Assembly: GCA_902775135.1 (NCBI GenBank)
Contig: CACYKY010000005.1
Coordinates: 124,001 to 188,000 of the forward strand
Length of the DNA stretch: 64,000 nt
Reading direction: 5' to 3'
Origin: an uncultured Bacteroidota bacterium
GTDB lineage: Bacteria > Bacteroidota > Bacteroidia > Bacteroidales > P3
In this document: positions 49,680 through 58,488 of the stretch, piece by piece
Position numbering within the stretch: position 1 is the stretch's first letter
Layout of the letters: each line of letters begins with the position of its first letter
Translations under genes and position numbers: made by a program
The notes under the pieces: model-generated
Database searches by the model: none
The model's input: the letters and a program-made list of their open reading frames with translations, nothing else
What the model was told of the DNA's origin: nothing

Positions 49680-50177
49680 TTAATCGTTTAATGTTTTGAT
49701 TTCGTGTATTATTGCATCTTCTTTTTGTCGGTAGTGTCTTTGGTAGTGTTTTTTTAGTGCCTCGAAGCTCAGTTCGTCTTCTTCGATATCCTCTTTTTCC
49801 AGAAAATGGCGCATCAGTTTGTTTCGCTCTATGTCTGTTGCGATATGGAATATGGCCACCTGCAGGCATAGCTGTTCCCTCTTCTGTTTAAAAAGAACAC
49901 GGCTGATGTTCGCTTGTCGTGGCAGTCTCATATAGCGGCCATATCGCAGGCTATCCTCGTAGAGTATGTATATCTTCCCTTTCACGAGGTTCTTCGGCAT
50001 ACGGCTTTTGTCGCGCATAGGTGTCAGCACCTGCTGTCTTTCCAGTCCTTGCAGTATGAGGTAGTAGAGCCATCCTCTGCCAACGTCCACGGCTTTGCCG
50101 TCGAAGTGGTAGTCCTTTTTCAGCATCTTCCACGCTATCGGGTGTAATGCCAGTTCTATTGTTATTTTTTCGCTCAT
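49680..50177 (-). CDS. Early-region DNA-associated protein of unknown function
   Basis: The 165-residue basic protein (start at 50177; the ATGA overlap with the upstream gene fixes it) has a winged-helix look ('HPIAWKMLKKDYHFDGKAVDVGRGWLYYLI') and helices with many Arg/Lys. The longer in-frame reading to 50333 overlaps the previous gene and is not used. No family recognised. Confidence 0.5.
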   Translation of the reverse strand: MSEKITIELALHPIAWKMLKKDYHFDGKAVDVGRGWLYYLILQGLERQQVLTPMRDKSRMPKNLVKGKIYILYEDSLRYGRYMRLPRQANISRVLFKQKREQLCLQVAIFHIATDIERNKLMRHFLEKEDIEEDELSFEALKKHYQRHYRQKEDAIIHEIKTLND

Positions 50178-50599
50178 AGGAATAATGATGTTTGTTTCTT
50201 TGCTTCCTCTTCGGCCTTTCGCTGCCGTTCGGCCTTCTTTTCCTCGTCCCATTCCCTCAGCTGATCGTCCACTTTTTTCTCGGCTTCCTTGGCGGGGTTC
50301 ATATACCAATGGCCGCCGCCTTGCTTCATCCATTCCTTCTGTTTTGCCATCATATCGGCCACGTCGAGGAAAAACTGTTCTCTTTTGCTCTCGGCCTTTT
50401 TGCCTTTGGGTCTTATCATCATCACAAATTCCACCTCTTCGCGCACCTTGGCCTCCTGTTCTCTCATTAGATCGAGTGCTTTGGGGCGGTCGGCATCGTC
50501 TTTCCGGCAGCGGAAGAAACGGCGCTGTCTGTAACGTAGCTCGCGCACCTCTTTTTCAAATGTCTCTTTATCCATCAGTCCGTACATTATCATCTTCAA
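50174..50599 (-). CDS. Charged coiled-coil early protein
   Basis: The 141-residue protein is very rich in Lys, Arg and Glu, with long helices ('RYRQRRFFRCRKDD' and the C-terminal 'KKAERQRKAEEEAKKQTSLFL'). An internal ATG at 50575 is an alternative start. The final 'QTSLFL' resembles a sliding-clamp binding peptide. Function unknown. Confidence 0.45.
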   Translation of the reverse strand: MKMIMYGLMDKETFEKEVRELRYRQRRFFRCRKDDADRPKALDLMREQEAKVREEVEFVMMIRPKGKKAESKREQFFLDVADMMAKQKEWMKQGGGHWYMNPAKEAEKKVDDQLREWDEEKKAERQRKAEEEAKKQTSLFL

Positions 50600-50753
50600 A
50601 AAGTTTCAGTTGGTTCGGGTCTTCTATGTGTGGCATATCCGTCGGGCGTATTATCTCATAGATAGCAGCCATATTGTTTGCTGCCCAGCGCAGCTCTTTG
50701 TAGGCGCGCCGGGCATACTCTGCCACCTGGTGTTGTCTTTCATCATTCGCCAT
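50568..50753 (-). CDS. Small early protein with 'QLKLFED' motif
   Basis: The 61-residue protein is helical ('QHQVAEYARRAYKELRWAANNMAAIYEII') and ends in 'NQLKLFEDDNVRTDG', whose QLKLF core resembles sliding-clamp binding motifs. The gene overlaps its neighbours by 11 to 32 nt. Function unknown. Confidence 0.45.
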   Translation of the reverse strand: MANDERQHQVAEYARRAYKELRWAANNMAAIYEIIRPTDMPHIEDPNQLKLFEDDNVRTDG

Positions 50754-51069
50754 AGTCCACCAGCTCGTATTGTTCGTTGCATACTCCGAAGTTCAATGCC
50801 TGTGCAATGGTTATCTCCAGCCTTGCACCCTTGCTCTGCTCGAATCCGGGCAGCATATGGATGTAGTTGCAGGTGGTGAGGTTGACAATGCATTTCTTCA
50901 TCGCATAGGTCCAGTCTTCTCCTTTGCTGCAGAAGTCGAATGGGTTTACCACGAACACAGCATCGCCGTGTTTCTTTTTGATTTCATAGGCTGCTTTGTC
51001 GAAGTCTGCCTTTGCCTCTTCAAAACTGCGACCTGTTACAGGTCCGCTGATGTAAACATATTTTGCCAT
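50743..51069 (-). CDS. DUF4406-type protein (nucleoside deoxyribosyltransferase-like)
   Basis: The 108-residue protein has the DUF4406 signature: 'YVYISGPVTGRSFEEAKADFDKA' at the N terminus, 'FVVNPFDFC' and 'NYIHMLPGFEQSKGARLEITIAQALNFGV' near the end. This Rossmann-like family is common in phages and related to nucleoside 2-deoxyribosyltransferases. It may act on nucleotides. It follows the primase gene by 24 nt. Confidence 0.75.
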   Translation of the reverse strand: MAKYVYISGPVTGRSFEEAKADFDKAAYEIKKKHGDAVFVVNPFDFCSKGEDWTYAMKKCIVNLTTCNYIHMLPGFEQSKGARLEITIAQALNFGVCNEQYELVDYGE

Positions 51070-51093
51070 TTTTCTTTGAGTATTGGTTTGTTC

Positions 51094-54000
51094 TTAATAA
51101 GGTAATTCTGCATTTGCCGCCTCGCTGTCTTCGTCGATGTTGCTCTGAACGTTGAGGTCGATGCCGTAGAGTTCCACCAGCTTTGCATAGTTGAACACCA
51201 GGCTTCTGTTGGCCTTCTGCAGGGCTGTTATTTGGCTGCCGCTCTCTGTGAAGCTCTTGCCGTCGTTTGGGTTGTCGCGCAGGCGTGTAGGCACACGGAA
51301 TTGCTTAACGCATTCGCCCATATATTCGTCTTGGGCTTTCAGTATTCGGATCATACTGTCGGTGTCGGCGGTCTGTGCCTTGTTGCTTTGGGTGGCTTTC
51401 ATCTGCTTGGCGTAGAGGCTGAATACGCGGCTGGTGTTGAGGTATATCACATCCAGTGTTTGCGAGTATTCCAGCTCTTTTCGTCCTGCACCGGTCCCCT
51501 TGTAGCACTTGATGTTGCTCTTGCTGAAGTACAGCTTCAGGTCGTAGTTGGTTTCTATGTCGCCATTGGTGAGCAGTGTTTCCACCACGCTCCAGAACTG
51601 GGCCACGGCGTTGCTCTCGGTCACGGCTTCCTGCTGCTGCTCCATTCCTTTGGCGAACACGTCTATGGCCTGTTCGTAGCTCCACGGCAGCGTCACTTTC
51701 TGTCCGATTGTCCTGAGCATTGCCAGCACCATCTTCCAGCTGATAAGGATTCGGTCTTCCATCCTTTTGGTGTTGACGGCTTGTCTCAGTTCCTCCTCGG
51801 TGTTTGCCAGATTCTCTTCGTAGTGTGCCAGGATGTAGTCTCTCAGCGTCAGCAGTTCGTTGGTGATGCAGGTCAGCCCCTGTTTTTCGTATTGTTTGAG
51901 GTCGTTGTATGCCTCTGTCTCTTTGTCTGTGTGCACCCGCTTCTTCACTGTGAGGTAAATGACACGTGTAAACAGGGCGTTGTCTGCCGTGGTGCTCTCC
52001 TGTCCGGTGAGGATGATGCCGCAGTCCACCGGCACCATCTCTTTCTTTTTGTCCCGGTCCATATTCATACGGCTTCTTCCGATGCCGTCGAAAGCGCCTT
52101 TCAGAATCTCAATCTTCTCGTATTCCATCGAGTTCTTGTATTCCTCGAGGTGTACCATTGCGTTACGGCAGTGGCTCAGGTGGTCGGCTACAGCCGGTAT
52201 GGTGGCGGTGTTGATGTTGGGGCCGCTGCCCTGGTTGCCGAAGAGCTGCATCAGCGTGATGGCCATCTCTGTCTTTCCGGATCCGCGTTCGCCGAAGAGG
52301 TTGAGGATGGGGAAGTGGTTGAACTTGTTGAACACCACGTCGCGGAAGAGTGTCGTCATATAGTAGCCGAGTCCTACGATGGCGTTTTCTCCATACACCT
52401 CCAGCATCTTGCTGGCGAGGGTGTAGAGGTCGGCGCGTCCTGCCGTGTGTATGAATCGGCGCTCGAACTGGAACAGCTGCGTGTCGGCCTTGAAGAAGCT
52501 GCTCAGTGCCGGAAGGTAGTACCATTGCTTCCCTACTTCCACGCTGCCCAGTTCGTCTATGCTGCGCATCTCGCCGCTGTCGTCTATCACTCCGTTGCTC
52601 CACGCCCAGAAGCCTTCCTTCTGCCATCCCAGCTGCTCCACCTCTCGGCAGGTCTTTGTCCGCTCGTAGAGGTATGCCTTGATTTTGTTGAGGTCGGTAT
52701 CGCTGCCGGTGAAGAGGAAGTTGCCGAAGCTCTCCACCTTGGTCTTGAATGCCGACAGGCTCACCAGGTCGCGCTGGGCAATCTCGAGCTCGCGCACCAC
52801 GCCTCTGTTGTTCATCAGGCGGTACAGTCGCTTGGCGTTGATGGTGCTCTCGATGTGGAACAGTGGTTCCAGTTCGAAGTTGCTCACCTGGCGGTAGCCT
52901 CCGTTCACGTCGCTGATGATCTGATAGCAGTGGTCGCGCACGAAGAAGCCGTAGTCGTCAATCATCTGCTGCTGCTCCTTGGTGAATCCCTGGCTGTTGA
53001 GCTCCTTGGTGGTCTTCTGCTGTACCTGCTTCAGGGCGGCATTCCATACCTTCTTTGGTGGGATGATCTTTGCCAGTTGGTCAATGTGGCCCATCCTTTC
53101 ACCCTCTTCTCTCGACAGCAGCAGTTTGGCCATCTCTCCTGCCACCTGCGACACCTCTGCAGGGTCGGGTTCTTTGCCAAGTTCCTCCTTGCGCCTTTCG
53201 GCCACAAATACAAACCAGCTCTTCCTTGACTTCGAGAACTCACGGAACTGCTCAGCGCTCTCGAAATAGGTGTCGGGGTCCTGCTTTTTCAGTTCTCCGG
53301 TTGTCTCGTCTACTGTCTCGGGTATGGTCAGCGTGTAGACCATCACGCCTGCTTCCAGCAGCACACGTCCGTTTTTCTCGGTGGCTTTCTGTCCGGCTTT
53401 GTCACTGTCGTAGAGCAGCACAGCACGTCTCACACTCTTGGCCAGTGTCTGCGCTTGCTTTGTCGTGAGTGCCGTTCCGCAGGCGGCCACCACATTGGTC
53501 ACGCCTATCTGGTGCATCTTGATGGTGTCGGGGTTGCCTTCAACCAGCACCACCTCCCCCTGCCGTGCTGCCTCGGCCCTTGCGAAGTTCCAGCCGAAGA
53601 GGGTCTCACCTTTAATATATATATTGTCGGCTGCCTGTTCGTCGCCGCTGCTGTTGACATACTTTGATTCTTTCTGTCCTTCCTTGGTTTCGTGCCACGG
53701 TACCAGCCTGCCGCTGAATGCCACCGGGTCGCCGCTGCTGTTGAGGATAGGAAACATCAGCCTGTCGCGGAACTTGCAGTAGTAGGTGCCGTTCTTGCCT
53801 TTGCCGAAGAGGGTGCTGCGTGTCAGCGTATCGTATGCCACGTGCTTCTCTTTCCTCAGCCAGTCGAAGAGGGCGTTCCAGTCGTCCGGCGCATAACCTA
53901 TCTCCCATTGCTGCACCGTCTCTTCGTTCCAGCCTCTCTCCTCGACGTAGGCTTTCGCCTTCTTGTTGGATCGTAGCTGCTGCTGGAACCACACCACGGC

Positions 54001-54363
54001 CAGCTTGTTGACCTCAACCTGCTGCATCTTCCTCTCTCGCACCTGCTTCTGCTCTGCAGTCTCGTGGTAGTCGTCTGTCAGTGTGTAGCCCATCAGGTCG
54101 GCCACGTATTTGGCAGCCTCGATGAAGTCGCACCCTTTCTTCTTAATGACGAAGTCTATGGCGTTGCCGCCTTCTCCGCATCCGTAGCATTTCCAGTGGT
54201 TGTTCCTTGGATGTACTGTGAAGCTGCCGGTCTTCTCGTTGTGGAATGGGCAGCGGCCTACCCAGTTGGCTCCTGCCCGGCGCAGCTCCACACCTAGGCT
54301 TTCCACCACCTGTTTCAGGTCCGCTTCCTGTTTTATATGCTGGATTTGTTCTAATGGTATCAT
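51094..54363 (-). CDS. DNA primase-helicase
   Basis: The 1089-residue protein begins with a CHC2 zinc finger (C38, H41, C59, C62 in 'RCPFHNEKTG' and 'WKCYGCGEGGNAIDF'). A TOPRIM primase domain follows ('VVLVEGNPDTI' and 'VLLYDSDKAGQ', about 290-365). Near 695 there is a Walker A ('FGERGSGKTEM') of a helicase-type ATPase domain. The last 200 residues are helical. It makes primers and unwinds the phage origin. It overlaps the HTH gene by 4 nt. Confidence 0.88.
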   Translation of the reverse strand: MIPLEQIQHIKQEADLKQVVESLGVELRRAGANWVGRCPFHNEKTGSFTVHPRNNHWKCYGCGEGGNAIDFVIKKKGCDFIEAAKYVADLMGYTLTDDYHETAEQKQVRERKMQQVEVNKLAVVWFQQQLRSNKKAKAYVEERGWNEETVQQWEIGYAPDDWNALFDWLRKEKHVAYDTLTRSTLFGKGKNGTYYCKFRDRLMFPILNSSGDPVAFSGRLVPWHETKEGQKESKYVNSSGDEQAADNIYIKGETLFGWNFARAEAARQGEVVLVEGNPDTIKMHQIGVTNVVAACGTALTTKQAQTLAKSVRRAVLLYDSDKAGQKATEKNGRVLLEAGVMVYTLTIPETVDETTGELKKQDPDTYFESAEQFREFSKSRKSWFVFVAERRKEELGKEPDPAEVSQVAGEMAKLLLSREEGERMGHIDQLAKIIPPKKVWNAALKQVQQKTTKELNSQGFTKEQQQMIDDYGFFVRDHCYQIISDVNGGYRQVSNFELEPLFHIESTINAKRLYRLMNNRGVVRELEIAQRDLVSLSAFKTKVESFGNFLFTGSDTDLNKIKAYLYERTKTCREVEQLGWQKEGFWAWSNGVIDDSGEMRSIDELGSVEVGKQWYYLPALSSFFKADTQLFQFERRFIHTAGRADLYTLASKMLEVYGENAIVGLGYYMTTLFRDVVFNKFNHFPILNLFGERGSGKTEMAITLMQLFGNQGSGPNINTATIPAVADHLSHCRNAMVHLEEYKNSMEYEKIEILKGAFDGIGRSRMNMDRDKKKEMVPVDCGIILTGQESTTADNALFTRVIYLTVKKRVHTDKETEAYNDLKQYEKQGLTCITNELLTLRDYILAHYEENLANTEEELRQAVNTKRMEDRILISWKMVLAMLRTIGQKVTLPWSYEQAIDVFAKGMEQQQEAVTESNAVAQFWSVVETLLTNGDIETNYDLKLYFSKSNIKCYKGTGAGRKELEYSQTLDVIYLNTSRVFSLYAKQMKATQSNKAQTADTDSMIRILKAQDEYMGECVKQFRVPTRLRDNPNDGKSFTESGSQITALQKANRSLVFNYAKLVELYGIDLNVQSNIDEDSEAANAELPY

Positions 54364-54593
54364 ATCTGCCGTGTGTCTATTTCACCAACTTTCAGTTCGT
54401 TGAGCTTGGCCTTTATTCGCTCTATGCGTTTCATCCGTGCCAGGTGCTCTCTCTTCACCTTCAGCAGGGCCTCTTCTATGCGGACGTTGTTCCGTTCGCC
54501 CCTGGCCACAGCCTGCACCAGGCTGGCGCTCACGCCCAGTTCTGCAGCCACTCTGCTGCAGGCACCGTGTGGAAGTCCTTCAATCTTGCTCAT
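54360..54593 (-). CDS. Small HTH protein between methyltransferase and primase
   Basis: The 77-residue protein has a helix-turn-helix ('GACSRVAAELGVSASLVQAVARGERNNVRIEEAL') followed by a basic helix. Size and position suggest an early regulator or replication cofactor. It overlaps both neighbours by 4 nt. Confidence 0.55.
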   Translation of the reverse strand: MSKIEGLPHGACSRVAAELGVSASLVQAVARGERNNVRIEEALLKVKREHLARMKRIERIKAKLNELKVGEIDTRQI

Positions 54594-56158
54594 ACTGCGC
54601 TCCTTTCTGCCAACGCCTCACACAGACGGCGGCTTGTGGTCACCTCTACGGCGTTGCCGATGAATTTCTTCTGCTCGCTTTGTGTGCCAACGAGTTTGTA
54701 GCCACGCGGGAAACCCATAATTGCAAGCAACTCCGATACCTTCAGCATTCGCATCTTGATGTCGATGATGCCGTAGGCGGCCATAAACTCCTTGATGGTT
54801 CGTGTCATCGGGCTGTCTTCTTGGTAGACCTCAATGCCAACACCCTCTGTGGTCTGCACCAGGTATGGCGGCATCTTATCCATTCTGGCTATAAGGGTGA
54901 AGCAGGGTTTGTCAACCGAGCCACCTGCCGACTGGTATTGTGGGTTCATCAGGAAGCAGCTCACAAGTGAGTGCTTCGGCTTTGTGGTCAATGTCCCGGC
55001 TGGGGATTCTACAGATGTGGGTTTGCCGCTCTTGTATTGGGCATCGAGGAACCGCACCTGTACCTTGGCCACTCTGTCGTGGGTGGTGACAGTAGGCGCG
55101 GGGCTGTCGACGGAAGCCATACGGCCATTGCCATAGTAGGTAATAATGGCGTGGTGGTCTTTGGTGGTAATGGCCCCGGCAGGCTCTTCCACGCTGATGT
55201 TCTTGCTGGCATCTTGGCCGCTGAACTGCTTTGAGAGGAAATGGCACGTTGCCATTCCGAGGCGGTTCTGTGTCGCCACGGTGGGGCACGGCTCATCAAT
55301 CGACGGCGGCGTGTGTACGCCAGTCTTGCCGTTGACGCTGTTATATTTCAGCAGCAGGTGACATTCATGGCCACCGGCCACAAACTTCACCAACCCGGCA
55401 TAGATGCGGCGCAGGGTTGCTTCCACCAGCGGCTTCTTCCGTCCAAAGATGCTTTCTCCTTCATCGTCGAAGTCCAGCACCTCGCGCACAGGCCGCCACG
55501 GTTTCATATTGAAGAGGCCGCCACCCTGCTTGGCGTGTGTCGGGGTGGGGAAGGCTCCTGCCAACCCTATTTGTACAAACTGACCGAAGTAACGCTTGCG
55601 GCTGGTATAAGCACCGAAGTCGGCGCTGTTCAGCAGCCGCCACGAATAGGAATATCCGTAGCTTTTCACCTTCTCGCACCAGCGCACATAATCGCGCCCG
55701 GCATCCTTGCTGATGGGCTTGCCGTTCTCATCGAGTGCTCCCCAGCTCATAAACTCTTCCACATTCTCAATCTGTATGAAATTGGGTTTCAGTGCTTCGA
55801 TGTAGCGGAAGAGGTGTTCTGCCAACGTGCGGCTATCAGCGTCGCGCGGCAGTCCACCTTTGGCACGGCTGAAATTGGTACATTCCAGCGAGGCCCACAG
55901 CACCACCTTGGCTCCGGGGTGCTGCCGCCGTGCTTCGCCGGTGATCTGCACCAGCGGTGACAGTTCCAGAGTGCGGATGTCCTCGGTGAAGTGCTTGGCT
56001 TCGGGATGGTTGGCGAGGTGTGAAGCGATGGCGTGAGCGTCGTGGTTGACACAGGCGATAACCTTGGCGCATTTCTCGCCGTGCAAGGTGGCCAGCTCTA
56101 CACCTGTCGAGGTGCCACCGGCACCACAGAAGAGGTCGATGTAAAGCAGTCGGATCAT
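54590..56158 (-). CDS. DNA C5-cytosine methyltransferase with repeated target module
   Basis: The 522-residue enzyme has SAM motif I ('YIDLFCGAGGTSTGVE'), the catalytic Cys motif as 'SLECTNFSRAKGG' (Glu where most have Pro), motif VI 'IENVEEFMSWG' and motif VIII 'SRKRYFGQF'. Residues about 285-450 hold five units of the form 'S(V/I)(D/E)xP(A/C)xT(I/V/L)(T/A)': 'DEPCPTVAT', 'EEPAGAITT', 'DSPAPTVTT', 'ESPAGTLTT', 'DKPCFTLIA'. It probably protects phage DNA from host restriction. No cognate nuclease gene is visible. Confidence 0.88.
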   Translation of the reverse strand: MIRLLYIDLFCGAGGTSTGVELATLHGEKCAKVIACVNHDAHAIASHLANHPEAKHFTEDIRTLELSPLVQITGEARRQHPGAKVVLWASLECTNFSRAKGGLPRDADSRTLAEHLFRYIEALKPNFIQIENVEEFMSWGALDENGKPISKDAGRDYVRWCEKVKSYGYSYSWRLLNSADFGAYTSRKRYFGQFVQIGLAGAFPTPTHAKQGGGLFNMKPWRPVREVLDFDDEGESIFGRKKPLVEATLRRIYAGLVKFVAGGHECHLLLKYNSVNGKTGVHTPPSIDEPCPTVATQNRLGMATCHFLSKQFSGQDASKNISVEEPAGAITTKDHHAIITYYGNGRMASVDSPAPTVTTHDRVAKVQVRFLDAQYKSGKPTSVESPAGTLTTKPKHSLVSCFLMNPQYQSAGGSVDKPCFTLIARMDKMPPYLVQTTEGVGIEVYQEDSPMTRTIKEFMAAYGIIDIKMRMLKVSELLAIMGFPRGYKLVGTQSEQKKFIGNAVEVTTSRRLCEALAERSAV

Positions 56159-56340
56159 TGCACCTCCTCCCTGTCTTTTTGGGATCTCCGTTCCCCATCT
56201 CCTTTCTTCTTTTCAAAGAATTTAACCAAATTTTTGTAGGCGAACAAACATAATCCGAATGCCAGAACAATCAACAGACCTTCGGCGAACTCACTTAAAT
56301 CCCACATAATGCGGAAGTGAAACACGTCTTTGAAATTCAT
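56155..56340 (-). CDS. Small single-TM early protein
   Basis: The 61-residue protein has one membrane segment (about 18-38, 'FAEGLLIVLAFGLCLFAY') and a highly charged C-terminal tail. It overlaps the methyltransferase gene by 4 nt. Function unknown. Confidence 0.5.
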   Translation of the reverse strand: MNFKDVFHFRIMWDLSEFAEGLLIVLAFGLCLFAYKNLVKFFEKKKGDGERRSQKDREEVQ

Positions 56341-56537
56341 TGCCGTACCTCCCTCTGTTTTTTCAGGGCCTTGCGCAGCTCTTTACATCTTTCGTGGCTG
56401 ACTGAGCTGCAGTCCTCCCAATAGGGTGCCGTGTCCGGCATCTGCTGGTTGCATTGTGCGAAGGGCTTGCACCCCTTGCTCGTTGTGGCTGTCACCAGGC
56501 GCGGACAGCCGATGAGTTTACAAAATCCTGCTTTCAT
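56337..56537 (-). CDS. Small Cys-rich early protein
   Basis: The 66-residue protein has six cysteines in the first 50 residues ('FCKLIGC', 'KGCKPFAQC', 'DCSSVSHERC') and a basic tail. It may bind zinc. Overlaps its downstream neighbour by 4 nt. Confidence 0.5.
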   Translation of the reverse strand: MKAGFCKLIGCPRLVTATTSKGCKPFAQCNQQMPDTAPYWEDCSSVSHERCKELRKALKKQREVRQ

Positions 56538-56549
56538 TGTGCTTGTGTA

Positions 56550-56822
56550 TTAGTTGTGCCACCACGCATTCCGGTAGTCTGGCATCTGCATTGCCGGTAT
56601 GCTTTCCGTTGCAATCATACCGTGCATCCGCACGTTATGTTTGCGTACCTTCATCTGGTCATTCTGCCTGTGGTTTCCCACTGGCAGTATGAGTCGGATG
56701 AGATACTGCTTCTCACTCTCGCCCAGCACGGCGACCTTCACCTGCTGGACATTGAAAGTGCCGTCGAAGTTCGGCGACTTGTAGTTGTAGGTGCCCTCCT
56801 TGGGCGTGGTGTACATATCCAT
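56550..56822 (-). CDS. Unknown early protein
   Basis: The 90-residue protein is beta-rich ('GTFNVQQVKVAVLGESEKQYLIRLILPVG'). Its start codon overlaps the upstream stop (TAATG). No family recognised. Confidence 0.45.
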   Translation of the reverse strand: MDMYTTPKEGTYNYKSPNFDGTFNVQQVKVAVLGESEKQYLIRLILPVGNHRQNDQMKVRKHNVRMHGMIATESIPAMQMPDYRNAWWHN

Positions 56823-57100
56823 TATTCAGCTCCTTTCGTTATGTTATCGGGGTGGGTAACGAAAATTTTGCATTCGATATGCACTCCGTAGTCGTATACC
56901 TCTGTTTTGATTCGCAGGTAATCCTTTTCGATAAGATAATTAACAAGGCTGGTGACCATCTCGTTCTTGGCTGTTTGTAGGTAATCCGGACGGATTGCCT
57001 CTTTTATTTGCCAACTGGGTATTATCCTGCTTGCCCAAACTTTCTTGACCAACTCGGGCATGTGATTCTCGGCCATTACGCCGTCTTTTTTTTCGCTCAT
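56822..57100 (-). CDS. Unknown early protein
   Basis: The 92-residue protein has a helical middle ('KNEMVTSLVNYLIEKDYLRI') that looks like a small winged-helix domain, followed by beta strands. It overlaps the neighbouring gene by 4 nt. No family recognised. Confidence 0.45.
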   Translation of the reverse strand: MSEKKDGVMAENHMPELVKKVWASRIIPSWQIKEAIRPDYLQTAKNEMVTSLVNYLIEKDYLRIKTEVYDYGVHIECKIFVTHPDNITKGAE

Positions 57101-57360
57101 CCCTCACCTCCTTCCGTTTTCTTTTTTCCACAGAATGGGCAATACTGTGGCAGAATCTGTGTCTCGAACTTCCTTATCTGCTTTCCCCTTCTCACCCTAC
57201 CCAGTACCGGGTTGCCGAGAACCACTACTGCTCCCTTGCTGTCGAGGATAAGTTCCTTTTCGGTGAATTTCACCTTTTCTTCCACCTCCCAATCGGGATA
57301 CCGTTTGACCATTTCTTCGGTCAGCTTCTTCTCTAGACGGCTAATGCAATCGCAGCTCAT
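57097..57360 (-). CDS. Small zinc-ribbon-like early protein
   Basis: The 87-residue protein starts 'MSCDCISRLEKKL' and ends with 'PQYCPFCGKKK', so four cysteines could bind zinc. The middle is a strand-turn-strand region. It overlaps neighbouring genes by 4 nt on both sides. Confidence 0.5.
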   Translation of the reverse strand: MSCDCISRLEKKLTEEMVKRYPDWEVEEKVKFTEKELILDSKGAVVVLGNPVLGRVRRGKQIRKFETQILPQYCPFCGKKKTEGGEG

Positions 57361-57572
57361 TCCTCATCCTCCTTTCTCGCCTTGCGTTTCTTGCACCAGG
57401 CTTCGCACACGTGTCTCGGTGGTACCACCGAGGATCCGGTGTGGTCGCATCTTCCGCGCACCCAGTCTTGGAATCCTTCTTCTTCGCGGCTCCGGTAGTG
57501 GCCGCACGTCCAGCACTCCATCAGGGGTTGCTTGTCTTCCGGCAGGAAGGGGTCCTTCGCGGGCTTGCTCAT
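57357..57572 (-). CDS. Small Cys-rich early protein
   Basis: The 71-residue protein (start at 57572, preceded by AAAGGAGG 6 nt upstream) has 'MECWTCGHYRSREEEGF', 'RCDHTGSSVVPPRHVCEAWC' and a charged tail. It looks like a zinc-binding domain of Bacteroidetes phages. The longer in-frame start at 57614 overlaps the small ORF upstream and lacks a binding site. Confidence 0.55.
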   Translation of the reverse strand: MSKPAKDPFLPEDKQPLMECWTCGHYRSREEEGFQDWVRGRCDHTGSSVVPPRHVCEAWCKKRKARKEDEE

Positions 57573-57646
57573 TTGAGACCTCCTTTCCCAAGGCGCAGCT
57601 TCAGCAGATGCCACCAGCCGTAGTGCTTCATCACCAGACTTCTCAT
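57569..57646 (-). CDS. 25-residue microprotein gene
   Basis: A short ORF (starts MRSLVMKHYG, ends LRLGKGGLK) has a Shine-Dalgarno-like 'AAAGGAG' upstream, and ATGA overlaps with both neighbouring genes. It is basic with an aromatic centre ('HYGWWHLL'), possibly membrane-associated. Translation coupling is the main support. Confidence 0.5.
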   Translation of the reverse strand: MRSLVMKHYGWWHLLKLRLGKGGLK

Positions 57647-57900
57647 TCCTCGCTCCTTTCTCCCTCGATGGGCTTAACTGCCATCTCCTTCACCTCTCCA
57701 AATCTCTGCTCCGCTTGTTTTCTCATTATCTCTTCCGCACTTGCCCTCAACTGCTTGCATTGCTTTTCGCTGACGTTGAACACGTCCAGCACAGCCAGTT
57801 CCTTCTTCTCGTTCACCTGGTAGAGGATGCACACGTCTGTCCCCTTGCCGTCGATGCCCTTGCGCGGGCAGTTTCTGTCGATACATTTCTGTGGTATCAT
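57643..57900 (-). CDS. Unknown early protein
   Basis: The 85-residue protein has cysteines in 'MIPQKCIDRNCPRKG' and 'DVCILYQ' and a helical second half. It may be a small zinc protein. Its stop overlaps the start of the microprotein gene. Confidence 0.5.
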   Translation of the reverse strand: MIPQKCIDRNCPRKGIDGKGTDVCILYQVNEKKELAVLDVFNVSEKQCKQLRASAEEIMRKQAEQRFGEVKEMAVKPIEGERSEE

Positions 57901-57920
57901 ATCTTCTTTGTTTAATTGAG

Positions 57921-58052
57921 TTAATACTGTTGTCTCTTTCTTGGTGGATGCAGGCGGCTCTCGTCGACCTGCACCCTGCTACAATTCTCATTGAAGCCTA
58001 GGAATTTCTTTCCCCGCCGGTGGGTTCTCACCACTCGTAGCACCGCCCACAT
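57921..58052 (-). CDS. 43-residue microprotein gene
   Basis: A short ORF (starts MWAVLRVVRTHRRGKK, ends HPPRKRQQY) fills the gap between early genes, with a strong 'GGAGG' ribosome site 5 nt upstream. It is very basic, as expected of a nucleic-acid binding peptide. It is missing from any list limited to longer ORFs. Confidence 0.55.
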   Translation of the reverse strand: MWAVLRVVRTHRRGKKFLGFNENCSRVQVDESRLHPPRKRQQY

Positions 58053-58134
58053 CAGACCTCCAGGCAACTTACTGATTGAGGTTTAACCAGGGCTGGCATA
58101 GTTGCCCCTATGCCCGGCGGCGGGGGAATGTCTC

Positions 58135-58425
58135 TTACTGTGCCATCTGCTGCATCTCCCACTCGTTCTTCACCCGCATCAGCTCGGTCTCAACCTTGAT
58201 GTGTTCCTGGCGGTAGCGCTCGGCCTCTTCGAGCTTCGCGGCGCGGAAGCCCTTGCGGAGTTCTTCTACTTTGGCCTTGTACTCCTTCTGGGCCTGTTCA
58301 GTCTCAAGCTCCAGCTTGTGGCGCATGTCTTCGATGATGCCGTTGTGCTTCATCTTGTTTTCTCCCTGGATGCGGCGCAGTTCCATTTGCTTGTTGACGT
58401 ACTCGTCGAATGTCATTTTTTGCAT
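58135..58425 (-). CDS. Coiled-coil early protein
   Basis: The 96-residue protein is one long charged helix ('KHNGIIEDMRHKLELETEQAQKEYKAKVEELRKGF'). No family recognised. It is the third long gene of the early operon after the ASCH-like gene. Confidence 0.5.
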   Translation of the reverse strand: MQKMTFDEYVNKQMELRRIQGENKMKHNGIIEDMRHKLELETEQAQKEYKAKVEELRKGFRAAKLEEAERYRQEHIKVETELMRVKNEWEMQQMAQ

Positions 58426-58488
58426 TTTGTTTGATTTTTAATTGATTAATATTATTGTTAATTGTGGGTTTTCAACTCTAACCTAACT

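Noticed and set aside
51232..53229. Plus-strand ORF of 665 codons
   Set aside because: It is antisense to the primase-helicase, whose zinc finger, TOPRIM and Walker motifs prove the minus-strand frame.
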